A DNA stretch of 64,000 bases, from positions 62,001 through 126,000 of the forward strand of contig NZ_JAJIWP010000006.1 of assembly GCF_020880975.1 (NCBI RefSeq), read 5' to 3'. The DNA comes from Mucilaginibacter sp. UR6-1. GTDB taxonomy: Bacteria; Bacteroidota; Bacteroidia; Sphingobacteriales; Sphingobacteriaceae. The notes under the pieces were generated by a model. The model was not told the DNA's origin and made no database searches. It worked only from the letters and a program-made list of their open reading frames with translations. Below are positions 8,575 through 16,149 of this stretch, in pieces (position 1 is the stretch's first letter; the number at the start of each line of letters is the position of its first letter). The translations under genes were made by a program, and so were the position numbers.

Positions 8575-9432
8575 ATGAAATCAACCTTCTTAACCTTATC
8601 ACTGATTGTATCAGTGCTGTTTGCTAATGCACAAAAATCTGTATTACTAAAATTAAAATACTTACCCAGCCGAAATTATCTTTCAAATATTCAGATAAAA
8701 ATGAATATGCAAATGGATTTTGAAGGAGATTCTGCATCGCTCGATAAAATAAAGTCATCAGGAACTAAAATTCCTATTGTGATGGATATGACAACAGATA
8801 TGGAAACTTTGATGAAAACAAAGGGTAAAAGTACAAACACCGGATTGCCATTTACCTTAAACTATAACAAGGCAGATGTTATTGCAACTATGAATGGCAC
8901 TCCTGTACCAATACCTTTAAGCCAATTAAAAAATCAAAAATTGTATGGCAGGTGTACAAATGATTACGTGCTTCAAATAGATTCAATGCCGGGTAAAAAA
9001 GCTGATGAAGCTATGAAAGCCCAATTAGCTAAAATGTTAAATGATCTGACCAGTCAGATTAAATTTCCGGAGAAATCCATTGCCATAGGTGAATCATTTT
9101 CAATGGAAGTACCCATGTCAATACCAGCCAATGATAATAATATGGAAATGATGGTAAAAATGACCTACAAGCTTACCGATATAAAAAATGGTATAGCTTA
9201 TTGTGATTTGCTTTCAGAAGTGTCGGCTGATATGAATGTTAAACAATCAGTTATGAAAATGAAGGGTAATGGTAGCGGGAAAATGCAATACTCTATAAAA
9301 GATAATTTTTTTACAACGATGAACCAGAATTTCAACTATTCATACAGTATGGATATAAACCAAATAATTATGAAGGGCCAGGCTAAAATGTCAAGTATCT
9401 ATACTGTGAAAATAACAAACAACGTAAATTGA
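8575..9432 (+). CDS. secreted protein of unknown function (DUF6263-like)
   Basis: 285 residues with a cleavable signal peptide (hydrophobic core then NAQ at about residue 20). The mature part is Met- and Lys-rich with beta-strand-like alternation (IQIKMNMQMDFEG, VMDMTTDMETLM, MEMMVKMTYKLTDIKNG). This pattern resembles Bacteroidota periplasmic proteins grouped as DUF6263, but the family call is from memory of style and is not certain. Residues 160-190 include FPEKSIAIGESFSMEVPM, a phrase often seen in these proteins. There is no lipobox and no catalytic motif. It follows thiL closely and ends before a strong bidirectional terminator. Confidence 0.6.
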   Translation: MKSTFLTLSLIVSVLFANAQKSVLLKLKYLPSRNYLSNIQIKMNMQMDFEGDSASLDKIKSSGTKIPIVMDMTTDMETLMKTKGKSTNTGLPFTLNYNKADVIATMNGTPVPIPLSQLKNQKLYGRCTNDYVLQIDSMPGKKADEAMKAQLAKMLNDLTSQIKFPEKSIAIGESFSMEVPMSIPANDNNMEMMVKMTYKLTDIKNGIAYCDLLSEVSADMNVKQSVMKMKGNGSGKMQYSIKDNFFTTMNQNFNYSYSMDINQIIMKGQAKMSSIYTVKITNNVN

Positions 9433-9450
9433 TACGTACTTAAAAGAATA

Positions 9451-9486
9451 AAAAAAGCTTTGCAACATTTGCAAAGCTTTTTTTAT
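9451..9486. terminator. bidirectional terminator between the thiL operon and ffh
   Basis: A GCTTTGCAA/TTGCAAAGC stem with a CAT loop is flanked by an A-tract (9451-9456) and a T-tract (9478-9484), so it can terminate in both directions between two convergent units. Confidence 0.9.
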
Positions 9487-9502
9487 GAGTGAATATAATA
9501 TC

Positions 9503-10831
9503 TTATATCTTCGGCATCCTGCGCATCATGTTGGCCATGGCTGCCGGGTTGCTCATTTGTTTCATTACCTTACGCATATCTTCAAACTGTTTTATCAGCC
9601 TGTTTACCTCGCCAATATCAGTACCCGAGCCTTTTGCTATACGTGTACGGCGGCTTTGGTTAATGCTGTCGGGGTTTTCCTTCTCAAACGGTGTCATTGA
9701 TTGAATGATGGCTTCAACACCTTTAAAGGCGTTATCATCCACCTCTACGTCCTTCATCATTTTACCTACGCCCGGTATCATGCCCATCAGATCCTTCATG
9801 TTACCCATTTTCTTGATCTGTTGTATCTGGCTGTAAAAATCGTTAAAGTCAAATTTGTTCTTACGTATTTTTTTCTGGAGCTCGGCGGCCTGTTTCTCGT
9901 CAAATTGCTGCTGCGCGCGTTCAACAAGCGATACAACGTCGCCCATGCCCAAAATACGCGAAGCCATACGGTCGGGGTGGAAAACGTCCAGCGCTTCCAT
10001 CTTTTCGCCCGTACCTATGAATTTGATAGGCTTGTTTACAACCGATTTAATAGATAGCGCGGCACCACCACGGGTATCACCATCAAGCTTGGTTAATACA
10101 ACGCCGGTAAAGTCAAGCCTGTCATTAAAAGTTTTGGCTGTATTAACCGCGTCCTGCCCGGTCATGGAATCTACCACGAACAAAATCTCATGCGGATTGG
10201 TAGCGGCTTTAACCTGCTCTATTTCCACCATCATGGCCTCGTCAATAGCTAAACGGCCGGCGGTATCAATAATTACCACGTTATTACCTTGCTGCTTAGC
10301 CAGGGCTATACCTTCTTTGGCTATACCTATCGGATCTTTTGATTCCAGATTGGCATATACCGGTACACCTATCTGCTCACCTAAAACCTGTAGCTGATCA
10401 ATAGCCGCGGGGCGGTAAACGTCGCCGGCTACCAGTAAAGGTTTTTTGTTTTTTTGAGTTTTAAGGAAGTTGGCCAGCTTGCCCGTAAAGGTAGTTTTAC
10501 CCGCACCGTTCAAACCCGCTATCAATATAATGGTTGGCGTAGCCGGAAAGCTGATCTCAGTAGCTGTACCACCCATTAAGGCGGTTAGCTCATCGTTCAT
10601 GATCTTGGTAAGCAACTGGCCCGGCGATATGGTGGTCAACACGTTTTCGCCCAGTGCTTTTTGCCTTACCTCATCAGTAAATGCTTTGGCTGTTTTATAG
10701 TTTACGTCGGCATCCAGAAGGGCTTTACGAATTTCCTTCATGGTCTCGGCCACGTTTATCTCGGTTATCGATCCCTGTCCCTTCAGGACTTTAAACGCCC
10801 TGTCTAATTTATCCGAAAGATTTTCAAACAT
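9503..10831 (-). CDS. ffh: signal recognition particle protein Ffh
   Basis: 442 residues, full length. Ffh binds signal peptides and 4.5S RNA and targets nascent membrane proteins to FtsY. Layout: N-terminal four-helix bundle (MFENLSDKLDRAFKVLKGQG), then the G domain with P-loop GLNGAGKTTFTGKLA (about residue 107), DVYRPAAIDQL, DTAGRLAIDE, TKLDGDTRGGAALS and FIGTGEKMEALDVFHPDRMASRILGMGD. The C-terminal methionine-rich M domain ends in RIAKGSG...NRLIKQFEDMRKVMKQM and a short Met-rich tail. The P-loop reads GLNGAGKTT rather than the common GxQGxGKTT, a mild Bacteroidota variant. A TAACTTTG promoter box is 26 bp upstream of the ATG. Confidence 0.98.
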   Translation of the reverse strand: MFENLSDKLDRAFKVLKGQGSITEINVAETMKEIRKALLDADVNYKTAKAFTDEVRQKALGENVLTTISPGQLLTKIMNDELTALMGGTATEISFPATPTIILIAGLNGAGKTTFTGKLANFLKTQKNKKPLLVAGDVYRPAAIDQLQVLGEQIGVPVYANLESKDPIGIAKEGIALAKQQGNNVVIIDTAGRLAIDEAMMVEIEQVKAATNPHEILFVVDSMTGQDAVNTAKTFNDRLDFTGVVLTKLDGDTRGGAALSIKSVVNKPIKFIGTGEKMEALDVFHPDRMASRILGMGDVVSLVERAQQQFDEKQAAELQKKIRKNKFDFNDFYSQIQQIKKMGNMKDLMGMIPGVGKMMKDVEVDDNAFKGVEAIIQSMTPFEKENPDSINQSRRTRIAKGSGTDIGEVNRLIKQFEDMRKVMKQMSNPAAMANMMRRMPKI

Positions 10832-10857
10832 TGTGTATACCTCTGTTTTTGAGGATG

Positions 10858-10865
10858 CAAAGTTA
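10858..10865 (-). promoter_or_regulatory. -7 promoter box of ffh
   Basis: On the minus strand it reads TAACTTTG, an exact TAnnTTTG match, ending 26 bp before the ffh ATG. Confidence 0.6.
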
Positions 10866-10908
10866 ACAATTAGTTATGAGTTATGTGTGGCTTATATTCA
10901 GCCTGTAT

Positions 10909-11931
10909 TTACGGGAATTTGTATAAAATACCCAAAGCAAGGCCCTCCGTTGCCTGTATATCATTCGAGGTATCCTTATTATAAACTACGGTGCCGTTTA
11001 TGGTAACGTTTATCAGCTTATTTACTCTTGCAAGCAAAGTGGCATCCAAACGGTGGTTGGTATAGGCTATTGGCCTGCCATAGGGTATAAACAGGGCATA
11101 GCGCCAGTTTAGATGCAGGTTTTGCATAATATCCTTATCAAACAAAGCTATAGCCTGAAACGCGAGCTCGTTACGTACAGTTTTACCTATCGGTACACCA
11201 TAGTTACCCGGTTGGGTGCGGTAAATGGTGGTATCCAAAACCAATGTTTGGCGTGCCGTACCGGTACCTATCCTCAAATCAAAAAACCGCGATGGCTTAT
11301 ACTCCAAACCGAAGGATTCAGTAATATAGCCCGGCGAAAGGAATTTTGAGATCAACACAGGCGGATTAGGATCAGGATATTGGAAGCCCTTATCAACCTG
11401 CGACTCCAAACTTAACGACCCAAATAAATACCAGTTTTGTGATAATTTGGTTGATAGTTTGTTATCTATAAAAATACGGTCGTTAGTTTTACGTGCACCC
11501 TGACCCTTATTCTTTGAGCGACCGTATAAAAAGTTAACCTCCGCCGTATATATAAACGGCGATTTGTTGTACTCCGTTCTGTAAATAATGTTGGTACCCA
11601 CCGCAACAGCGCTTACACCACCCGATGCCCAGTTGCTGCTAAATGCCGACTGGTTAAAGTTAATGGCAACGGTAAGCCATTTGCGCCAGCGTTTAATTTC
11701 ATAATCGGGCATTTTAACAGGAATATACTCCGGCTGTAGCTGCATTGGCCTTATGCGTAGGGGCAATGCGTTTTTACGCGGCTCTATACGGTATTTGTTT
11801 AGCAGGTTGGTATCAACCTTAAAAGTATCAACCTTGGCGCTATCAGTTTTTACGCTGTCAGTTTGTGCAAAAGCACCTTTTACAAGGCATAATAAGCCGA
11901 TGATGATAAATGCGGGTACTTTTTTTAGCAT
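10909..11931 (-). CDS. DUF3078 outer-membrane-type protein
   Basis: 340 residues from ATG 11931. A longer TTG-initiated frame (to 11973) was rejected because its TTG overlaps a promoter box and the ATG precedes a clean signal peptide (hydrophobic core, cleavage after AFAQ). After a Thr/Asp/Ser/Lys-rich spacer the body carries DUF3078 features: KRWRKWLTVAINFNQSAFSSNWASGG, then alternating beta-strands rich in aromatic residues, with TRIDNKL-like and GRPIAYTNHRLDATLLARV segments and a terminal GLALGILYKF. This fits a beta-barrel in the outer membrane. No function is established for the family. It stands alone between ffh and the M56-like gene. Confidence 0.8.
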   Translation of the reverse strand: MLKKVPAFIIIGLLCLVKGAFAQTDSVKTDSAKVDTFKVDTNLLNKYRIEPRKNALPLRIRPMQLQPEYIPVKMPDYEIKRWRKWLTVAINFNQSAFSSNWASGGVSAVAVGTNIIYRTEYNKSPFIYTAEVNFLYGRSKNKGQGARKTNDRIFIDNKLSTKLSQNWYLFGSLSLESQVDKGFQYPDPNPPVLISKFLSPGYITESFGLEYKPSRFFDLRIGTGTARQTLVLDTTIYRTQPGNYGVPIGKTVRNELAFQAIALFDKDIMQNLHLNWRYALFIPYGRPIAYTNHRLDATLLARVNKLINVTINGTVVYNKDTSNDIQATEGLALGILYKFP

Positions 11932-11970
11932 AGATAACCGTTTAATACCACCGCTGCAGGCGGCTTGGGC

Positions 11971-11978
11971 CAAATTTA
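11971..11978 (-). promoter_or_regulatory. -7 promoter box of the DUF3078 gene
   Basis: Minus strand TAAATTTG, 39 bp upstream of ATG 11931. Its last two bases and the next form the TTG that a longest-frame rule would pick as a start, so the box decides the start in favour of 11931. Confidence 0.6.
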
Positions 11979-11987
11979 GTTATTTGT

Positions 11988-12311
11988 TTATAAATAGAAA
12001 CGCCACCACCAAAATCCTCGCTGTTTAAGGTAAACTAAGTTTTGCTCGTTTTTATATGCTTCACGTTCAAATACTATGTTTAAATAGGCTTTATGATGGT
12101 TACAATATTTTATCAAATTAATAAAATAATTAAGCAGATAAGCAATATAAAAGAAGATGACCAGCATTTCCCGCTGCTGTTTGAGGTGTATCCGCTCGTG
12201 GTTTAGCAATGTAGCATCATTAACGGCATCCTTATTATTAACCAGTATAAACGGATATAAAGCCATACCCGCAACCCGCATTGAGGAGATAACAATTACC
12301 GGGTACCTCAT
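11988..12311 (-). CDS. small membrane protein with HExxH-type motif (mini M56-like)
   Basis: 107 residues. The motif NHERIHLKQQREM at about residues 37-49 contains HERIH, an HExxH zinc-protease signature, and is directly followed by a hydrophobic segment (LVIFFYIAYLLNYFINLI), the arrangement seen around the active site of M56/BlaR1-type membrane peptidases. The N-terminus (VAGMALYPFILVN) could be a second short membrane segment. The C-terminus is basic and aromatic (FEREAYKNEQNLVYLKQRGFWWWRFYL); FEREAY supplies an acidic residue that could be the third zinc ligand. The gene starts inside the stop codon of the upstream CarboxypepD_reg gene (4-bp overlap), so translational coupling is likely. 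Activity is untested; it may be a pseudo-protease. Confidence 0.65.
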   Translation of the reverse strand: MRYPVIVISSMRVAGMALYPFILVNNKDAVNDATLLNHERIHLKQQREMLVIFFYIAYLLNYFINLIKYCNHHKAYLNIVFEREAYKNEQNLVYLKQRGFWWWRFYL

Positions 12312-13048
12312 TTAGCCGGTTCGAGCGGTGTGATGGTAAAGTTGCTGGGGTTACGCATATAACGTTTAAAGCTGTTGCGGATGTATTTTACAAACTCATA
12401 ATCGCTTGCTGTGGTAACCAGGTAATAGCCCGGGCGGTATTTTTGCATAAAATCGGTAAGCTGATCATCCTTGAGCCCGGTAATGTTGGCTACGTAAGTG
12501 CGGTTAAACCGGTAATCTATCACGTTTTGATGATAATCGCGCTCTATAACTTCCTTCAATCGCTCAGCATTGCGACCGCTGCGGCTCAGCGCATTATAAA
12601 GCGCATCAATACCAATGCCTGCTCCGCCGTAGGGCGAGGTAGTTAACAGATCAGGATTGGCCGATGGGCCATACAAACGGGTATAATCTCGCCGGGTAGC
12701 CGCCATCCATTTTTCAGGATTTATTAACTTATCATTGATACGTACTTCCTGTAACTGTATACCTGTTGTTTTTAAGTTTACAGCTAACGATTTTTTGTCG
12801 GTTATTTTAACGGTATCATTAAAGTAACCTTCTTTTGAAAAAACCAAACGGTCGCCAATAGCGGCATCTATACTGAATTCGCCTTTAAGGTTATTAAAAA
12901 TGGCCTGCCCATTGCTAAGGTTACGAATGTTAACCCGGGCAATACGGTCATTTATTCCCTTATCATACACAATACCTTCTACCTTTTTATCCTGCGCACA
13001 AACATTGAAAGCCACACACAAAGGCAGCACTAAAAGCCATAATTTCAT
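12308..13048 (-). CDS. carboxypeptidase-like regulatory domain protein, secreted
   Basis: 246 residues from ATG 13048, chosen over an upstream start because it begins a clean signal peptide (MKLWLLVLPLCVAFNVCAQ). Residues about 22-100 form a CarboxypepD_reg-like/peptidase-associated beta-sandwich (KVEGIVYDKGINDRIARVN, LVFSKEGYFNDTVKI, TTGIQLQEVRI). The C-terminal half is helical and charged, with a GGAGIGIDALYNALSRSGRNAERLKE segment and no clear domain. In this phylum such proteins are periplasmic or surface exposed; the function is unknown. Its stop overlaps the next gene, a small HExxH membrane protein, which suggests they work together. Confidence 0.75.
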   Translation of the reverse strand: MKLWLLVLPLCVAFNVCAQDKKVEGIVYDKGINDRIARVNIRNLSNGQAIFNNLKGEFSIDAAIGDRLVFSKEGYFNDTVKITDKKSLAVNLKTTGIQLQEVRINDKLINPEKWMAATRRDYTRLYGPSANPDLLTTSPYGGAGIGIDALYNALSRSGRNAERLKEVIERDYHQNVIDYRFNRTYVANITGLKDDQLTDFMQKYRPGYYLVTTASDYEFVKYIRNSFKRYMRNPSNFTITPLEPAK

Positions 13049-13113
13049 TATAGCTTTAAAACTAACCAATTGTACTGTTTGCAGGTGCATTTTTAACAGA
13101 TATTAACAGTAAG

Positions 13114-13947
13114 TTACGGAATAACAATAAGTTTTTGGCCAATTTTTATGCCATCATCCGCAATATTGTTCATGGATTTTAACTGGTCAACTGTTAATGA
13201 AAAGCGTTTTGAGATGTTATAAAGCGTATCGCCCTGTTTAACGATGTAAGTTTTATCAACAGGGGTATCCTTTACTACTGTATCCGGGGCGGTTTGGTTA
13301 ATGTTATTATTAATATCGGCCAGCACCCTGTCTTCACGTTTAATTTTTTGAAGATCAGTTTCAGGGCGATCAAACTGATCGAGGTTATACCTTTTAATAA
13401 CGCTGATAAGCAATTGCGGGTAACGCGGATTGGTTGCATAGCCGGCGGCTTTTAAGCCGTAAGCCCAGCCCTCATAATCATTTTTTTCCAGTTCAAATAA
13501 TTTGGCGTAGCGTTTTTTCTTTAAAAATTCGGAGTGGTTGCGAAATGAATCCTCGGGGTTATTATACACGCGGAAGCAATCGTTAGCATTGTCATCGTCT
13601 TTATAATAGCCTTTGCCGGCCCAGTCGCCGGTGCATTTTATACCGAAGTGATTATTGGCTACCTTGGCCAGCTCGCCGTTACCATTGCCCGACTCAAACA
13701 TGCCCTGCGCCAGGGTAATGCTTGCCGGTATGCCATAAAGGTTCATCTCAGTAATGGCGATGGCCTTAAAGCGTTCAATATATTGCTGGGCGGTGTAGTT
13801 GCTGTAACCGGCAATAGCATCCTTATTGGCTTTTTGTATGCTTTTGTTGTTTTTGCGGGCCTGTTTATTACTTATACCCTTTTTACGCGATGAGCATGAG
13901 GATAAAGCTATAGCTGCAACTATAAATAAAAGGAGGAGTTTACGCAT
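13114..13947 (-). CDS. glucosaminidase (FlgJ-type muramidase) with C-terminal LysM, lipoprotein
   Basis: 277 residues. Lipobox LSSC at about residue 18. Residues about 55-200 are a GH73-type glucosaminidase domain: ITEMNLYGIPASITLAQGM, FESGNGNGELAKVANNHFGIKC with the conserved catalytic-region glutamate, FRVYNNPEDSFRNHSEFL, and GWAYGLKAAGYATNPRYPQLL. Residues about 234-277 are one LysM peptidoglycan-binding repeat (YIVKQGDTLYNISKRF to IKIGQKLIVIP). It should cleave glycan strands of peptidoglycan and act in the periplasm or outer membrane. It lies directly beside a second, LysM-less glucosaminidase with the same core, pointing to duplication. Confidence 0.9.
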   Translation of the reverse strand: MRKLLLLFIVAAIALSSCSSRKKGISNKQARKNNKSIQKANKDAIAGYSNYTAQQYIERFKAIAITEMNLYGIPASITLAQGMFESGNGNGELAKVANNHFGIKCTGDWAGKGYYKDDDNANDCFRVYNNPEDSFRNHSEFLKKKRYAKLFELEKNDYEGWAYGLKAAGYATNPRYPQLLISVIKRYNLDQFDRPETDLQKIKREDRVLADINNNINQTAPDTVVKDTPVDKTYIVKQGDTLYNISKRFSLTVDQLKSMNNIADDGIKIGQKLIVIP

Positions 13948-13997
13948 ACGGTTACTTTAGTAATGGCTAAACGAAAGCGCCAAAATTAAAGTATTTT

Positions 13998-14528
13998 TTA
14001 TTTTTCGGTGTTTTGCGCTAATTGTTTAGGCTCGGGCACGCTGTCAAGCTCATGCAGGCCGTATCTTTTTATAATACCTACCACTTGTGCCGACCATTTT
14101 TTGCTGCTGCAATAACCGCTGCGTTGTATGCCTTTGGCCCAGCCTTTATAATCGTACTGGGTAAATTTATCGCCCAGGTGGCTGAATTGCTTACGCTGGG
14201 TAAGCACACGGGCAAAATCATTGAATGATTCAAGTACCGAATCGTATTTTTTATAGCTGGTGCGTACTTTACGTTTCTTTTTATAATAAACTGTACGGGT
14301 ACTGCCCTTTATTCCGAACTGATTGTTCAGTTTTTTAGCGATGGTTGAATTACCGTTACCTGATTCGTGCATGGCTACGGCCATAATTATACTGGCTGGT
14401 ATGCCGGTTTCGTGCATAATGCTTATGGCATTATCTTTGAACTGCTCAATGTATGATTGTGAAGTATTTTGCGCGAATGACGCAATTGAGAAAATTGAGA
14501 ACAGTGTAACGAATAAGAGTTTCTTCAT
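13998..14528 (-). CDS. glucosaminidase (GH73-like), short secreted form
   Basis: 176 residues with a cleavable signal peptide (ending ASFAQ, about residue 20) and no lipobox. The GH73 core matches its neighbour: ISIMHETGIPASIIMAVAM, HESGNGNSTIAKKLNNQFGIKG, YDSVLESFNDFARVL, YDYKGWAKGIQRSGYC. The E of HESGNGN occupies the position of the catalytic-region glutamate. It lacks the LysM domain of the neighbouring paralogue, so it is probably a soluble periplasmic peptidoglycan hydrolase. It starts 2 bp after the stop of the upstream O-methyltransferase gene, suggesting co-transcription. Confidence 0.87.
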   Translation of the reverse strand: MKKLLFVTLFSIFSIASFAQNTSQSYIEQFKDNAISIMHETGIPASIIMAVAMHESGNGNSTIAKKLNNQFGIKGSTRTVYYKKKRKVRTSYKKYDSVLESFNDFARVLTQRKQFSHLGDKFTQYDYKGWAKGIQRSGYCSSKKWSAQVVGIIKRYGLHELDSVPEPKQLAQNTEK

Positions 14529-14530
14529 AA

Positions 14531-15172
14531 TTACTTTTTTCTGATGAGCAAAAGGCCATCCCGCACAGGAAGAATTAATTTTTCAACCCTTGTGTCAACA
14601 GCGATCTGTTCATTTAGTTTGCGGAAGGCCTGTGTGTCGGCATCATTTTGATGCTCATCATACACCTTTCCTTTCCACAAAACGTTATCAATAATTAGCA
14701 ATCCTCCGGATCTGACTTTATCAATTAATAACTCAAAGTAAGTAAAATTATTTTTCTTATCAGCATCAATAAACACAATATCAATGTTTTGCCAATCCGA
14801 ATCGGCTATAACGCGCTCTGCGGGGCCAAAATGAACGTTGATTTTTTTATCCACATTTGTGAGTTTCAGATGTGAATTTATCAATTCTTCCATTTCCCGG
14901 TTTACTTCAATGGTATGCAAAACACCATCATCAGCAAGCCCTTCAGCCAAACAAATGGCCGAGTACCCGGTGTAGGTACCTATCTCAATAATCAGCTTTG
15001 GCTGCATCATTTTACTGAGCATACTCAACAGCCTGCCCTGGTAATGCCCGCTCAGCATGTTAGGCTTTAGCACCTTTAAATAGGTGTTGCGGTTTATTTT
15101 TTTCAACGCTTCCGGCTCAGGGTCGGTATGGTTGTCAATGTATGTAAGTAGCGAGGGGTCGAGTATTTCCAT
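14531..15172 (-). CDS. class I SAM-dependent O-methyltransferase
   Basis: 213 residues, typical of the caffeoyl-CoA/catechol O-methyltransferase family (Methyltransf_3). Motifs: GRLLSMLSKMMQPK, the SAM-binding IEIGTYTGYSAICLAEGL (about residues 61-78), HTIEVNREMEE, FIDADKKNNFTYFELLI with the metal-binding aspartates, GLLIIDNVLWKGKV, and the C-terminal LPVRDGLLLIRKK. The substrate cannot be told from sequence; small catechol-like or other hydroxylated compounds are usual. It precedes a glucosaminidase gene by 2 bp, although no shared pathway is apparent. Confidence 0.92.
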   Translation of the reverse strand: MEILDPSLLTYIDNHTDPEPEALKKINRNTYLKVLKPNMLSGHYQGRLLSMLSKMMQPKLIIEIGTYTGYSAICLAEGLADDGVLHTIEVNREMEELINSHLKLTNVDKKINVHFGPAERVIADSDWQNIDIVFIDADKKNNFTYFELLIDKVRSGGLLIIDNVLWKGKVYDEHQNDADTQAFRKLNEQIAVDTRVEKLILPVRDGLLLIRKK

Positions 15173-15226
15173 TGTCTTAAACCTTGATTTGTGGGATTAA
15201 TTGATTTTGGGATTTTGATTGGCTGA

Positions 15227-15606
15227 TTATCTTTTAAAGAGTTTGTTGTTGTGTACTTTGTTAAATTGTAGGCTACGGGAGCCGAAGTTAATTAACAGGC
15301 CTATTTCCATTTTGTAGGCTTCCAGGTATTCATGGCTTGGGCTAAGTGTACATCTTCCAGTTTTATTATTGCTTTTAGTTCAACCATTATCAGGTCTTCA
15401 ACAAAAAAGTCGACACGCCTTGTGCCAATATCTATTTCATCATAAAATATAGGCATTTCCATTTCGCGTACATAATGTAAACCCTGTTTACCCATCTCAA
15501 TAGCCAAAGCCCGCTGATATATCACTTCCTGAAAACCATTGCCCAATGTACCATGCACTTTCATAGCGCACCCAATAATCTTCTCAGTAAGCTCCTTATA
15601 AATCAT
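15227..15606 (-). pseudogene. GxxExxY family protein, interrupted by a one-base frameshift
   Basis: The intact frame from ATG 15606 encodes the GxxExxY family: GTLGNGFQEVIYQRALAIEM contains the name motif GxxxxxxExxY, followed by VDFFVEDLIMVELKAI, a PD-(D/E)xK-like strand pattern. The frame stops at 15301 after an abnormal tail (NTWKPTKWK). In the neighbouring frame the normal family C-terminus continues at once: EYLEAYKMEIGLLINFGS then RSLQFNKVHN, stopping at 15227. Joining the frames gives about 126 residues, the standard family size. One missing T near 15328-15333 (AAT-ACC for AAT-TAC-C) would explain it. It is either a genuine mutation or a sequencing error. Family function is unknown; a nuclease-like fold has been proposed. 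Confidence 0.85.
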
Positions 15607-15645
15607 AAAAAAATCTACAATAATTTAATCATCAAATCAAGCAAA

Positions 15646-16053
15646 TCATGGTTTAGACATATACGATTGCAATAATATCACCGCAGATACGGTATCCACC
15701 AGTTCCTTATTTTGACGGGCCTTTTTACCCATACCGCTTTGGGCTATAACCGCGGAAGCCATTTTTGAGGTAAACCGTTCATCGAGCATTTCGATAGGTA
15801 TATCAGGAAAGGTTTTTTTGAGCAGGTTAACAAAGCCCTTTACATGTATGGCCGATTGTGATGGCGTATTATCCATTTGTTTGGGTTCGCCTACAATAAA
15901 GCGTTCAATCTGTTCGGTTTGCAGGTATTTTTTCAGGTAGTCGATTATGTGCATCGGGTGTACGGTATCAAGCCCGGTAGCTATGATCTGTAAGGGATCG
16001 GTTACCGCTATGCCTATGCGTTTGGTACCGTAATCAAATGCCATTAACCTCAT
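15646..16053 (-). CDS. ruvX: Holliday junction resolvase-like RuvX/YqgF (putative pre-16S rRNA nuclease)
   Basis: 135 residues from ATG 16053, which matches the family start (MRLMAFDYGTKRIGIAVTD). A longer frame to 16104 would read through the promoter box and was rejected. RNase H-like fold with the catalytic aspartate in AFDYG, the acidic residue in FIVGEP, LDERFTSKMA, and the C-terminal DTVSAVILLQSYM containing the last catalytic aspartate. Family members process the 5' end of 16S rRNA and were earlier proposed as junction resolvases. A TACCTTTG promoter box is 22 bp upstream. It is divergent from holB, with the two starts 97 bp apart. Confidence 0.93.
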   Translation of the reverse strand: MRLMAFDYGTKRIGIAVTDPLQIIATGLDTVHPMHIIDYLKKYLQTEQIERFIVGEPKQMDNTPSQSAIHVKGFVNLLKKTFPDIPIEMLDERFTSKMASAVIAQSGMGKKARQNKELVDTVSAVILLQSYMSKP

Positions 16054-16075
16054 GTTTTGCTTATATAAGTTGGCG

Positions 16076-16083
16076 CAAAGGTA
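16076..16083 (-). promoter_or_regulatory. -7 promoter box of ruvX
   Basis: Minus strand TACCTTTG, exact TAnnTTTG match, 22 bp before ATG 16053. Confidence 0.6.
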
Positions 16084-16137
16084 CGGTATATAGCTCCTTG
16101 TCAAAAATCACATATATCAATACTCATATCAATTCAC

Positions 16138-16144
16138 TATCTTG
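16138..16144 (+). promoter_or_regulatory. candidate -7 box immediately upstream of holB
   Basis: TATCTTG (one T short of TAnnTTTG) ends only 5 bp before the holB ATG. If used, the transcript would start at or next to the start codon. Confidence 0.4.
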
Positions 16145-16149
16145 CACCA

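Noticed and set aside
9855..10397. 180-codon plus-strand frame opposite ffh
   Set aside because: Antisense to a clear ffh gene; low-complexity Ser/Thr/Ala composition with no motif.
15646..16104. Longer RuvX start at 16104
   Set aside because: It would read through the promoter box; ATG 16053 gives the family N-terminus.
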